This document shows, one piece after another, positions 28,654 to 40,189 of a stretch of 64,000 nucleotides of DNA. The DNA lies in NCBI GenBank assembly GCA_907163375.1, contig CAJQUW010007812.1:62001-126000 (forward strand). The letters run 5' to 3'. The DNA is from Prostheceraeus crozeri. Its lineage: Eukaryota > Platyhelminthes > Polycladida > Euryleptidae. Position numbers and translations under genes: made by a program. The notes below the pieces were generated by a model. That model did not search any database. It saw only the letters and a list, made by a program, of their open reading frames with translations, and had not been told where the DNA came from. Positions within the stretch are counted from its first letter, which is position 1; every line of letters starts with the position of its first letter.

Positions 28654-29267
28654 TTAAAAAGAATGACAATACAGATTCTGACTATTGTATGCCACAATTG
28701 CTTTTAAAAGATTGTCCCCGAAATTTGGATGACATTTTTCTACCTTGTAATTTTGCCATTTTTCAGAAAAGTCATGGTGCACGCTTTCAGATGCTTGTTC
28801 GATGACTGGACCCAAAGAGCAATTCATTTGAAGGCAATACTCCTTCACATGATACATGACTGCATGTATTTTTGGGTAAATGGTGACATCTGACGACAGA
28901 ATACTTCTCTTGAAAACATCAATCTTAGTCTCAAAAGTTTGATCAAGCTTTTCACCGAAGCATGATTGGATGACTGCTCGAAATGATTCAAAACATTCAC
29001 AAATTGGCAAACAATTCAACGGGCAAATCGATCGTAATATGTCGATATTTCGAAGAAGTTGCCTACATGAGTTCCCATGGAACGTACCCCCATGCATAGC
29101 AGGACGTTGAACATTACATCGTTTGAGCCAGAAGTCAGCGTCAGGCCATCGACGTTGGAGTTCATTGAAGAGAGTGTTGGTGACACCGATGAAAAGATGC
29201 AATTCGGGGGAAGGATCACTTTCAAAATCGGCACTGTGTCTGGAACATTTGAGAAAACAGGCAGATG
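28654..29267 (-). pseudogene. Outer transposase, C-terminal part
   Basis: Minus-strand continuation of the gene at 46431-47875. 29267-29190 reads HLPVFSNVPDTVPILKV, then after a one-base frameshift near 29195 the frame ELHLFIGVTNTLFNELQRRW runs to 28654. Near the end KIHAVMYHVKEYC and IEQASESVHHDF resemble the last block of Chapaev/Transib/RAG-like transposases, where the final catalytic Glu sits in an EQ..E..H setting. Broken by frameshift and by the Polinton. Confidence 0.65.
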
Positions 29268-29273
29268 TACGAC
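29268..29273. repeat. 6-bp target site duplication (left), TACGAC
   Basis: TACGAC at 29268-29273 directly before AGTAATGGG; the identical hexamer follows the right TIR at 46425-46430. Six bp is the known Polinton duplication size. Confidence 0.95.
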
Positions 29274-29787
29274 AGTAATGGGCAAAAGACCGTTCCAGGA
29301 CACCACAAAATTCAAAAAAATAGTATCTTTAAAAACGACATAAATTCATGAATTTAGACCCTTTTTCAGATTTTTAAGACCTAAATACATGAATTTAGAC
29401 CGTTCCAGGACACCATAAAATACAAAAAAATAGTATCTTTAAAAACGACATAAATTCATGAATTTAGACCCTTTTTCAGGTCTTTAAGACCTAAATACAT
29501 GAATTTAGTCCATTCAAAAAGTACCATTTTTTCAAAAAATGGTATTTTTAAAAACGACATAAATTCATGAATTTGAACCCTTTTTCAGGTTATGAAGACC
29601 TAAATTCATAAATTTGGGCGTTTTTAAAAATACCCAATTTTCAAATTTTTCAAAATCTCAAATTTGAGAATTATAATTTTTACCTTGAAAATCATGACCG
29701 TTCCAGGACACCGAAAAAATCAGAAAAGTTAAGAAACCCAAATTTGAGAATTACAATTTTCTCGCTTAAATCATGACCGTTCCTGGC
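29274..29787. repeat. Left TIR of Polinton B copy 2, internally repetitive
   Basis: Contains repeated units of roughly 110-117 bp built on GACCGTTCCAGGACACC, AAAACGACATAAATTCATG and ATTTAGACC. Matches 45994-46424 inverted. Confidence 0.9.
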
Positions 29788-31190
29788 GTTCTTACAATTT
29801 ATCTACTGCTTTGCACTCAGATGAACACTCAATTGTAGAGAACATCTGCTTCACGCATTTATGAATAAAAGGCATTTCAGTGTAAAGAGCTGTGACTTCC
29901 CACTCAAACATTTGAAAGGAAACAATGTATGAAAGAACAAACAGCTGCTACACCCACTTAGACATTTGTAAGACGTGGAATATATAACCAGCAAATCCTA
30001 CTCCGGCTGCAATGCCGTGTAACAATACACAACAACAATAATCGATATGGCTATTTCAAACAATTGTGCTGAAGACTTATTTAATTTAACAGTGTTTCTT
30101 GTCAGTGAAGGTTGTGTCAAAACGCTCTCGTCATATATTTCTCAAAATGAGACAAGATCAATTTGAAGATAGAAGAAAACAATCGTTGCCAGGGAGGATG
30201 AAAAAATTACGGGAGGAATTGGAGAGGCATGAATTTACAGATTCTTGGAGTGATTTCATAGAGCCAAATGGTGGAGAGAATAATACAATTGTAAACTAAC
30301 ACAAATTCTTGTTACATGAAAAAAGAAACAATTCACTCAGTGTTATGTGTAAAATTTTTATCGGTAAGCACATCAACTATCTGCTCTCTGTTTGTGATGA
30401 TGACAAGTCTTATTTTTATAGTCTCTTGAAGCAAAATCATATCAATTATTCACGCACCGAAGTTTCATTTGCAATGAGATTAGGTAAATTAGCAGACAAT
30501 TTTCCTATGCTTTGTAGGGTGTCTAATTCTATCGTACTTTTAAAGTCACGACCTAACGTTATCGGAAGATTGACTTCATTGTGTAAAGCAATTATGTGAC
30601 ATTCCAAATGATTCCATTCTTCTCCCAAACAATGGTGCGTCATTTAGCGACAATACCGCGCTGACATATTCAATGGAATTTGGATGTTAAACTCCGCTAT
30701 TGTTATTGCGATACGGCCGCACGACACTTTATTTTCAATGTTAGACCTATGCCATTTCATTATATTCTCTTGAATAATGGTGCGCCATTCAGCTAAAATA
30801 CTGCGCCATTTAACTAATCAAATCAACGCGTTAACATTAGACGCGCTGTGAAGAAAATTTATCATTCTTGAAACCCCTCTGTTTTATATGCAATGTAAAT
30901 ACAATAGAGTCTTTCAACCAATTAAAACGTGTCCACCCGTGGACAGAAATCCCATTGTTTAGAAAACTTGTATCTGTCTGTTTTATATGCAATGCTATTT
31001 CCTGTTTTATATGCAATGTTATTTCCTGATGTAACCAAATTGAATGTATGCAAAGTGGTTGTAACCAAATTGAAATAACCATGTGTTGTTTTTAATTACA
31101 CATTTACGGGAATATAAAAGAAACATTTTGTCTTCTATAAAAATGAGAATGAAAATGAAAATGATATCTACGAAATTCTATTTAAATCGA
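29788..31190 (+). other. Extra 1.4-kb segment present only in copy 2; two small open frames
   Basis: Copy 1 passes from the TIR straight to gene 1, whereas copy 2 has this insert. Frames at 30147-30299 (RKQSLPGRMKKLREELERHE) and 30345-30599 (YLLSVCDDDKSYFYSLLKQN, FAMRLGKLADNFPML) may be one gene; the second resembles, vaguely and from memory, small proteins in other Polinton-type elements. Less AT-rich than its surroundings, with GTAACCAAATTGAA and TATATGCAATG direct repeats near 30960-31080. Either gained by copy 2 or lost by copy 1. Confidence 0.35.
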
Positions 31191-31239
31191 AATTCAGAAG
31201 ATTGTATTCAAAATATTTATTCAAAATATTTCTTTAAAA

Positions 31240-32914
31240 ATGGAAGAAACAAAAATGGAAGAAACCGCAAGAATATATCCTTCGTTATCATATGAACGTA
31301 GTTCTACTTTAATGGACATTGAAAAAATGAACAAAGAAAAACACAAAGATAGAGTTAGGTATATGAAAGATAAGGAATCTCAATTATTATTAAGATTAGA
31401 GCATTATAAAAAATTAAGAAAGAGATGGACGATAGCTAAGAATGTAACACAAGGCGTTGGAGCATCTTTAACAATAAGTTTAGGCGCTCTCACTATTGTT
31501 ATATCTTCTGGTGTTTTAGTAATTCCAGTAGTTGCTACAGCTTTAACAGGTACGGGTGTTTTTGCAACTTCACTTGTTACAATGTTAGATAAATCTTTAA
31601 TAACTAAGAAACGAAAATCATTAAAAACTAAGCATTTACACATTAAAGAAGTCTATGATAAACTACATTACTACTTTCAAAGAGTATGTGATGATAATGT
31701 TATTACGTTAGATGAGATTGAAAAATTTGATCAAATAGCTAATGAAGTAAATCAAACCTTTCAATTACAGTCCGAAAAAGTTGATGATAAGAATAAACAG
31801 GATGGCAAAATTTCTAGTGATGGTAAAATTTCTAATGAAGAAAATGACAAATTTTTTTTAGAAGAGCTAAAAACTTTAAGCGAAAATTTAAGCAAAACTT
31901 TATTAAACAAAACTTTATTAAACAAAACTTTATTAAACAAAACTTAAAACGAGAAAACTTTAAACGAAAAGATGTCAGACAACAAAGCAATAAAAAAATA
32001 ATTTGTACAGTAAAATGTTTTTGCTGTATTCCAATGTTACCACAAAATTCAAATATTATATTTTAAAAATGGATAAAATTAGAGCTGATAATTTTAAAAG
32101 AATAAAACAATTAGAAGAGTTAATAAAACAAAGAAATATTATGAAAGAAAATCATCTTCAACATAGAATGATAAAAGCTGGTATTCAATCTGATATGTTT
32201 GAAAAAATGCAGCAAACCGAGCAAGTAAAAACTGATTTTGAGAAAACTATGAAACCATTTAAAACTCTTGAAAAAGAAAGTACAAATAATGATAAACAAA
32301 TTGATATAACAGATCCAGAGCACAAAACTATATTAGATGACTATGAATTACTAGAATCAAACATTAATAAGAAATTACCAAAATCTATGCAATTTGAACA
32401 TTCTATTTCATTTATAGATGGAAAAATAATACCTAGATTTTATCTCGGACAAAAAGAAATATTTCCACAACCTTTTCGAGGTTTAATTTTTTCACCAGAT
32501 AAATCTCCTTTTAATTTAGATAGAAATTTTGTTAATCTTTTAAGAGGAGCAGCTTTAAATAATTATGCTGTAGAAGATCTTATAAAATATAAAGCTATGT
32601 TAGATAGAGTTGGTGCAGTAAAATCTCTAAGACGTTATAAACAATTAGAAAATTTATTATCAACGGGAGTTAAAGTAGGAAAAGGTTTATCTGAAAAACA
32701 GAAAACAGAAACAACCATATTTTTACCAGATGATCCACAAGAATTACTAAATAGATTAAATATTCTAATATCTGCAATAAAAGAAGGACATAATTCTAGT
32801 TTCAATAAAATTCATGCTATATTGAAAAGACTGTTAGAAAAAAAGATTCTAAATGAAGAGGATTATAAAAGTATAACGGGACATCGGAGATGTCTTCCAG
32901 GGCTTCGCCCGTAG
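31240..32914 (+). pseudogene. Polinton B protein 1, frameshifted copy
   Basis: Homologue of the intact 522-codon gene at 4480-6048. The first frame (31240-31947) covers the membrane segment and stops after a threefold repeat of TTATTAAACAAAACT; the second frame (32003-32914) covers the coiled coil and DUF8207-like end. The break lies in the repeat-rich linker, where polymerase slippage is likely. Ends in the same double hairpin. Confidence 0.85.
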
Positions 32915-32975
32915 CTGAAATATGTTGTTTCTAATTTTTTTATAAAAAATATTTATTTAAAATTTTAACTAAAAA

Positions 32976-33779
32976 ATGTCTTCGAGAGAATTATCATCAG
33001 CAGATTTAGACAAAATTAATAATCATTTAGAAAATTTGACAGAGATTTTGGGTTCATCAAAATTTAGTACGACGTTAAAAATTATAACAACTACTTCATC
33101 ACACACTTGTAATTTAGAACCCATTCTACATTTAGAACAAAATAAAAATTATCAAATTGCATTGACTAGTTTCTCCACATTTAACACTATTCAAAATGTT
33201 ATAAAAGTTGTAAATGATCAATTTAGATATTCTACTGATAAAGGCAAAACGTGGAAAGTACTAACTTTTCTTCCTGGTTCTTACGAAGTTGAATCAATAT
33301 CAAATGAAATTAAAAGACATTTAGGTATACCATTTAAAGATAAGAAACAATTACATTTTGCAGTTGAACCGGCAGTTAATAAATTTTCTCTTACTTTAGA
33401 CGAAAATCATCAAGTTGATTTTAATCATGATAGATCATTGTCAAAGCTATTAGGATTTAATAAACAAACCTATAGTCAAGGTTATCATTTAGGTGAGAAG
33501 ATTCCAAAAGTAACTGAAATAAATTCAATTGTTGTACATTGTGACATTATTGAAGGAGGATATATAAATGGTAAATTATCAAATTTAATATTCAGTTTTC
33601 CAGCTCTTACTGTACCCATTGGTTATAGATTAAATGTAATTCCACAAACATTAATATATTTCCCTATTACAAGAAAAACTATTAACAACATTAACATTAG
33701 AATCACTGATGAAAAAGGACAAGAAATAAATTTTGGAGGTGAAGAGATTATCATAGATCTTTTGGTTCGGGAGGTATAA
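32976..33779 (+). CDS. Penton-like capsid protein of Polinton B
   Basis: 267 residues. Blocks LEQNKNYQIALTSFSTF, LPGSYEVESISNEIKRHLG, SLSKLLGFN and DIIEGGYINGKLSNLIF, with a closing RITDEKGQEINFGGEEIII, follow the pattern of penton (minor jelly-roll capsid) proteins of Polintons and adintoviruses. Intact here and truncated in copy 1. ATG preceded by TTTTAACTAAAAA. It should form capsid vertices. Confidence 0.7.
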   Translation: MSSRELSSADLDKINNHLENLTEILGSSKFSTTLKIITTTSSHTCNLEPILHLEQNKNYQIALTSFSTFNTIQNVIKVVNDQFRYSTDKGKTWKVLTFLPGSYEVESISNEIKRHLGIPFKDKKQLHFAVEPAVNKFSLTLDENHQVDFNHDRSLSKLLGFNKQTYSQGYHLGEKIPKVTEINSIVVHCDIIEGGYINGKLSNLIFSFPALTVPIGYRLNVIPQTLIYFPITRKTINNINIRITDEKGQEINFGGEEIIIDLLVREV

Positions 33780-33870
33780 ACTCCTACGCGAAGCTAGAGA
33801 ACTTTAATTTTCTTCTTCTTCTTTAGAAACAAAAAATAAAAAAATAAAAATAAATTTATTTTATTAAAAA

Positions 33871-34643
33871 ATGAGTGAATTACCTCCATTTAATAAAAAA
33901 AAACTTAAATTTAATCATCATCCAAATTTATCTAATAAAGTTTTGTCAGTTATTTGTGGAAGATCAGGTTGTGGAAAAACGTATCTATTGTTTAAAATTT
34001 TAACGACTCCAAATTTTTTGGATTATAACAATCTTATAATTTATACAACAACAGCAGAACAACACGTCTATCAATTTATGAAATATGGATTTGAAAATAA
34101 TCTTATAAAACAGCAATTGCTTCATTATTCAAAGAATATGAAAAATCTGAAGATGAAGAAGAAATAAGTTCGTGGTGTGAAGAAGCAGCAAAAAATAATC
34201 AGTTAGTAGAATCTAATAAAAATAAGCATATAAAGATACAATTAATAGATGATAGTGGTAATATGCAAGATCCTAGTAAACTAGATAAAACAATGAAACA
34301 TTGTGTAATTTTTGATGATTGTGTTAATGATAGAAATCAGTCAGTTCAGAGAAATTATTTCACAAGAGGTAGACATAATAACTGTAGTGTTTTTTATTTA
34401 ACACAAAGTATGTATTCATTAGACGGAAGTGTTATTAGAAAGAATGCAAATATATTTATACTATTTGAAATAAATGCAAGAAACTTAAGTGATTTGTTTA
34501 GAGATTTATGCGTAAGAAATAAAGATGAATTTAAACACTCGTGTAACAATGCTTGGTCAAAAGATTATGGATTCATTACAATTAATATTGATAAAAAAAT
34601 TCATGAGAGTTATAGAAAATATTTTCGCGGAGTGACCGAATAA
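33871..34643 (+). pseudogene. Packaging ATPase of Polinton B (single frame break)
   Basis: Walker A is GRSGCGKT in the first frame (33871-34167). The second frame, entered before 34167, carries EYEKSEDEEEISSW and Walker B CVIFDDCVND, then FYLTQSMY and the C-terminal RNLSDLFRDLC region to 34643. The break near 34100-34130 is also present in copy 1. Motifs match the FtsK/HerA A32-like ATPase family. Confidence 0.8.
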
Positions 34644-34685
34644 TTTTTTCTTATAAATTTTTTGTTAATAAAAATTAAAAAAAAT

Positions 34686-35015
34686 ATGTTGAATGATTAT
34701 AAGATAGAGCATGTACCAGTTTTAAAAGATTATCGTCATCCTACAAATCCTGTAAATTCGAAGAAAGAAGTTAGATTTTATTATCATCATAAATACGTAG
34801 CGCTCGTTACGGATTATAAAGCAAAACATGGTATTAAACCGTGTGTTAAAACAAAAGACTTTCCACTTTGTTTAAGAAGTTTCCGAGTATTTTTGGCGTA
34901 TAATAATTTATGGTGGTTGGTTAAGAAAGAACATTTAACAGCACATGAATTAGAAACATTACATCAATTACATATTCCTGTGTATATGCAAAAACGGAAC
35001 CGAGGTTCTATGTAA
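34686..35015 (+). CDS. Conserved-looking small protein, unknown
   Basis: About 109 residues from ATG 34686. Aromatic-rich (RFYYHHKYVALV, FLAYNNLWWLVKKEH). Intact and flanked by Polinton genes. I recognise no family; position between ATPase and PolB suggests a Polinton accessory protein. Confidence 0.5.
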   Translation: MLNDYKIEHVPVLKDYRHPTNPVNSKKEVRFYYHHKYVALVTDYKAKHGIKPCVKTKDFPLCLRSFRVFLAYNNLWWLVKKEHLTAHELETLHQLHIPVYMQKRNRGSM

Positions 35016-36384
35016 AAATTAATTTTTTCTTTTAAAAAACATGAATCGTGAAATGTCTCTCGGACAAACGTCTAGGTTTGATGAATTAATCAAGAAACAA
35101 ACTGCTGAGTTTGATGCGCAAATTAAACATAGTAAACGTAGTAAACGTATTAAAAAACAGAAACGTACTAGGCGTAGTATTAGACGTAATACTAAAAAAA
35201 CAGAAAAGTGGAACAAAAGAAATATTAGAAACTCCTATTACTGATATCTTTTTTGATGATAGAATTAAGGATGAACTTGGTGATGATTTATGTAATTTAT
35301 TTAACCCAAATGAAATTAAATATGAAAATGTATCTTTTATTAATGTAGTAAATGATATGCGGAAACTTTTAGCAAATGGTAAAATTATTAATTTACTTGG
35401 AAAAGTTATTAAAGATCAGGAAAATATAATTCAAAAATTTTACGTAACCTTCTATAATAAAAAATCATTTGAAACATGGTTTTCGAATCTGGATGAGAAA
35501 TCCGATGCTAACGAATGGATTTTTACAGGTAATATTAAATATGAAGATTTTGGAATGAAGTTAGTACAAAGATCGCATAGAGGGGCAGGGATTAATATGA
35601 AATATAGAATCAAAGAATATTTCGGTGAATATTGTTATATTCCTTCTGAAGATTTTTGTTTTATTAAATGTTATAATGTTTTACGAGGTTTTAATGAAGA
35701 ACAAGGAGAAATGATGAAAGAAATGTTTAATAATTTTTTATATAAAGAGAAAGCCACATCTAGAACAGGAGTAATGTCAAACTGCAAATTTTCTCAATTC
35801 AATAAATATTTTGGAGAATGCGTTCAATATTATAGTCCTGCCAATCGTCATTTAAATCCTAGAGGAATTGAAACGTTTCATAATTATGTTTATTACAATT
35901 ATTTTCACGCAGGTTCAACAATTGGTCACTATTGTTTAATTAATAAATCTCATATATTAAAAGCTATTAGAGAAATTGAAAATAATTTCAAACCCATATA
36001 CAAAACAGTTACTGATGAAAATCTAACAACGCGTCCATATAAAATCATAACAAAGAAAAAAATTGACTATGGTTCAACATATATTTGGGATCTCGAAACT
36101 TTTCCCGATCCTAACTTTTCAACAGCTCATCCTATTCCTTATGCTGTAGGAGCTATTAATTTTAATAAATTTATATGTTGTTTACCGAAACAAAGATTGA
36201 AGGAATTAGAAACACGTTTGTTAAGTGATATGATTAAAATTAAACGATCAAAAGATGAAGATGAAATTAAAAAACTTAAAAAACAGATTAATGAGTATAA
36301 TAATTTAACTGAATTAGAATTTAATAAACCTCAAAATTGTGTGAAAATATTTACGAGAACTGAGGATGATGAATGTTCAATCAG

Positions 36385-36412
36385 GGGAAACCCAGAGGAC
36401 GTATGTCCGATC
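36385..36412. repeat. Double hairpin inside PolB
   Basis: GGG-AAA-CCC followed by GGAC-GTAT-GTCC, translated in frame (RGNPEDVCP). Confidence 0.55.
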
Positions 36413-37127
36413 CATCAATTTTTTAAAACTCTTGGAAAATTTAATTATTCGAGAGTAACTTTAATAGCTCACAATTCATCAGGTTTTGATTCCTATTTTC
36501 CGATAAAAGCTAATTTTAAATTATCTAAACCGCCTCTTAAAACTTCAAGAGGAATATTGTCTGCTTCATTACAAAATCCTTATACAACTGAATGTGTTAG
36601 TAGATACATTCAAAAATCTTTTAGATTTAAAAACAATATGAAAAAAGATTCACCTTCAGGTAAATTAGCACTTCAAACTATTATAATGAAATGTAGTTAT
36701 CAACATGTAAAAACAAGTCTTTCTAAATGGTGTGAGAATTTTAAAATTCCTACGAATGTGTGTAAATTAAATTATGAAATTGGAGACATAACACATGAAA
36801 ATTATGAAGAAAAAGAAAATGAATGGAGACCATATTTAGTTAACGATATTCTTTCCTTAGCTTTTTGTATCTACAAATATAATAATGTTATGCGAGATTT
36901 AGTTGGTGAAGATATAACTACTAATTTAACATCCTCTGCTTTAACATTTAACGGTCGGATGAAAAGCGTACAAAATGACAATATAAATATTCATTCTCAT
37001 ATAGATTTATGGGCTAGAAATTATATTAGAAAATCTGTTAAAGGTGGAAGAGTTTCAGCAAATATAAGAAAATACATATCGCCATTTTGTAGCATCTTGT
37101 TACCAATATTAAAACAGTGTTTACCTG

Positions 37128-37193
37128 GTCGCTGCGCTGGGGGGACTTTGTCCCTTGGTCGCTACGCTGGTGGGGCTTTGTCCCCTGGAAGTA
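37128..37193. repeat. GC-rich tandem hairpin insert inside PolB
   Basis: Two related ~31-bp units (TGGTCGCTGCGCTGG... and TGGTCGCTACGCTGG...), each with an AGCG-like stem and a GGGAC(A)/TTTGTCCC stem. In frame, encoding PGRCAGGTLSLG and GRYAGGALSPG, in a region otherwise ~75% AT. Confidence 0.75.
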
Positions 37194-38581
37194 ATTTAAT
37201 AGATTTAATGAAACAGTATCGAGATTTAGGAGATAAAACTGAAATTTGTAAGAAAATTTCAAATCAACTACTTGAACAAAAAAATGAATTTCTAATGGCT
37301 TTTGATGCAACATCTTTATATCCATCAGCTATGTATGATGAAAATTCAGAATACCCTAAAGCTGAATCAGCTAGAAAATTTCGTCAAGAAGAAGAGCGGG
37401 AAATAGTATATAAATTTAATACTCAAACATTTAGACCTAAAACTGGAATATTCTCTGTTGTGTTTCAATATCCGAATGATATGTTTTTCCAACCAGTTCC
37501 TATAAAAGATAAAGTTAAAAATCAAAATAATAATTCTCATGTAAAAGTAATCAGGTTTAGAAATGGTATATGTTATGATGTATTAACTTCTGTAGACATA
37601 CAAGAAATTGTTAGATGTGGGGGAAAAATCTTACATATTACTGATGGTATAATTTATGAAAAAAATTATCAAGTTTCACCATTTCGAAATTATATTGAAA
37701 AACTTTTTAATTTGAGAAAAAGATATAAAACAGAAGGAAATACTGTAGGTGATGAGTTAATTAAATTATTGATGAATTCCGCTATATGGCAAAATTGTGC
37801 AAAAAGATATAACCACTAAATATCATTTATGGAATGAGAATACATTGAGAAAAAATTTCACTCAAGAAGTAAAAGATTATGAAAAATTAAATGATGAACA
37901 ATATTTAGCGAAAGTAGAAATGGAAGATGATGAATTTCTCAAAACTAATATTTTTAAAAGATGGGAAGACGTCATTCATGCCATCACACTTAGGTTCTTT
38001 CATTCTTTCTCACTCTAGAAGAATCATGAATAACTTTATTTTAGAAATTAATGGTTTCAAAGAAAAATACATTCATTATACAGATACTGATTCAATATAT
38101 ATTTCCAATGAGCTCTTTAATAAATTAGACGCTGCTGGATATGTTGGAGGAGAATTGTGTCAAGGGAAAAAATGATTATGGAAATGGTGGAATTATTTTT
38201 GCAATGTTTATTGCACCTAAAGTAAAATACTGTATTACTGTGGATGAGCAAGGGAGACTTAGTGAAAAGAAAACATTCAAAGGATATTCACAAGATAAAG
38301 TAAAAGTAGAAGATTTTCTAAAATTATATTCGGGGAAAACATTATCGACTACAGTTAATAAACCATGGAAAAGATCTTTAGAAACTGGAATTAGTATTCC
38401 TGATAAAAATAATAATACTGAAGAAAAAAAATTTTCTGGTCAAATAAATATTCTTAAACGTCAAGCACCTGATGAAAATGAAATTATGTTACCTTATAAC
38501 GGAGAAGATATTCAAGCTGAAATATTTCAAACAATCATGTGTGAGAGTAATTTAAGTGATGATGATGACACGTGGGAATAA

Positions 38582-38757
38582 TAATTTTTTTATTACATCT
38601 AAAAATTTTATAACATCTAAAAAATTTATAACATCTAAAAAATTTATAACATCTAAAAAATTTATTACATCTAAAAACTTATTACATCTAAAAATTTTAT
38701 TACATATGAAAATATATTTATCGAATATTTTGGTATTTTCTATTAAGTTTTATCATA
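38582..38757. repeat. Short direct repeats TTATAACATCTAAAAAA
   Basis: The 18-19-bp unit (A)TTTATAACATCTAAAAAA recurs at least five times at 38590-38700 after the PolB stop, between convergent genes. Possibly transcription-termination DNA; function unknown. Confidence 0.7.
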
Positions 38758-39405
38758 TTAAGTTTCATCATATAATGTTTTATCAAAAGATAATTTAAAT
38801 TTATTTTCACTAACTATTGATTCTTCATCATCATCATCAATTGATTCTTCATCATCATCATAAATTGTTTCTTCAACATCATAAATTACACTTTTTGGTA
38901 TAGGATGCCCACCCATGATAGGATACCATTCTCTTATTGGAATATCTAATTCTAAATTACATCTTTTATCTGATAATAATATAATAGAGAAAAATATTGG
39001 TCTTTGATCTCTTTTGGAAAATTTAATAACACCACCATAATCTGAATCACTTTTAGTTTTTATTAAAGATGATAAAATTTTAAATTGATTAGATGTAAAT
39101 CCTAATTTAAATTTTGTAGACCTGACACATAGTTGTCTAACAGTATCTTCAACTATACCATCATTATTATTTTCAATTGTAAGAAAATGAAATTTAGATA
39201 AATTTTTATAATTACTAATATTTTTATAATCTTTTTTACCATTTACACCATTTTCAGATGTTTCTGAATCATCATCTATATTATCATCATCTATATTATT
39301 ATCATTATTATCATAAGATTCTTTAAGATCGGGCAAAGCCCTAGAACCTTCGGTTCGTTTATTATGATTATGGTCATTGTTAATAGTATAAGGTGTTGTC
39401 CACAT
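38758..39405 (-). CDS. Acidic, low-complexity protein of Polinton B, unknown
   Basis: 215 residues; Asp/Asn/Glu-rich stretches near residues 30-50 and 175-195 flank a folded-looking core (LCVRSTKFKLGFTSNQFKIL, KRDQRPIFFSIILLSDK). A double hairpin (39331-39357) is read in frame near the N-terminus. No family recognised. Confidence 0.5.
   Translation of the reverse strand: MWTTPYTINNDHNHNKRTEGSRALPDLKESYDNNDNNIDDDNIDDDSETSENGVNGKKDYKNISNYKNLSKFHFLTIENNNDGIVEDTVRQLCVRSTKFKLGFTSNQFKILSSLIKTKSDSDYGGVIKFSKRDQRPIFFSIILLSDKRCNLELDIPIREWYPIMGGHPIPKSVIYDVEETIYDDDEESIDDDDEESIVSENKFKLSFDKTLYDET
39331..39357. repeat. Double hairpin in acidic-protein gene
   Basis: GGGC-AAA-GCCC then GAACC-TTC-GGTTC, both with 3-nt loops, separated by TA. 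Confidence 0.75.
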
Positions 39406-39479
39406 ATAAATTTTCTCTTGTTGAGCTAAACCATTTATATAAGATTTAAATAAATTAATATTTAAGTTGGAATATAATC

Positions 39480-40076
39480 CTATATACGTATCATCATCAT
39501 ATCTTGGGGCATTTCTAATGTTTCTTGTTTATAAATTGTGTCTCTATAATAAACTAGACATAATAATTCTTCATTATGTTTTTTACTCTCTATGTGAATG
39601 TTATATTGATTTTGTTCATCAACAAATAATCTAATTTTTTCTTTGGAAAAAGATTTTAATTTTTTAACTAATTCTCTAACATTAATATAATTAATAATTT
39701 TATTTTCTATCCATTCAGTATTACTAATTGGTAACACTGCTCTAATAAAACCATAAACATTATTATGACCTATTATAACCATATTTTCTTTATTTAATTC
39801 AACATAAGCTACATCATTATATTTACTTACAATCTCCATAAATTTTATAAATGGATCACCTGGAAAAATACAATAATTAGTTTCTATAGAAGGTAAACCT
39901 TTTGTTTGTTCTCTAAATATTTCGGCTTGTAATTCGAATAAAAGATTTACATCTATACATGGATTATTATTATTATTATTATCAAAACATTTATTTTCAA
40001 ATCCCGTTGATCTCGTCGAATAAGAAGAACAGGATGATGCGGACGAATATAATTTTTTTAAATTTGGTTTTTCCAT
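39480..40076 (-). CDS. Hypothetical protein, possibly sliding-clamp-like
   Basis: 198 residues. After an Asn/Ser-rich start, FIKFMEIVSKYNDVAYVELN, VIIGHNNVYGFIRAVLPIS, YINVRELVKKLKSF and EKIRLFVDE follow an order of strands and helices reminiscent of one PCNA half (helix, 'dsshval' strand, 'inv..L.kiLk' helix). No PIP or catalytic motif confirms this. The weak idea of a clamp-like processivity or checkpoint factor is inference only. Confidence 0.4.
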   Translation of the reverse strand: MEKPNLKKLYSSASSCSSYSTRSTGFENKCFDNNNNNNPCIDVNLLFELQAEIFREQTKGLPSIETNYCIFPGDPFIKFMEIVSKYNDVAYVELNKENMVIIGHNNVYGFIRAVLPISNTEWIENKIINYINVRELVKKLKSFSKEKIRLFVDEQNQYNIHIESKKHNEELLCLVYYRDTIYKQETLEMPQDMMMIRI

Positions 40077-40189
40077 TTTTTATTTTTATTAGAAAAAATT
40101 TTATTTTTTTATTTTTTATTATTTTTATTAGAAAAGAAATATATTTTTTTCTCATTATATAAAAAAATTACTTTTTTATTGTCTTAAAA

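Larger units (their letters stand above)
35041..38581 (+). pseudogene. DNA polymerase B of Polinton B, several frameshifts
   Basis: ATG at 35041 opens a basic N-terminus; the frame shifts at a poly-A run near 35195 and runs to 37819. Exo I is WDLETFPDPN (~36088), Exo II AHNSSGFDSYF (~36467), motif A FDATSLYPSAM (~37300). The frame breaks inside motif B (~37780), again near 37960 and at an A-run near 38172; motif C is YTDTDSIYI (~38076). A GC-rich hairpin insert (37128-37193) is read in frame between the exonuclease and motif A, and another lies at 36385-36412. At least four breaks, so this polymerase is dead. Confidence 0.85.
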
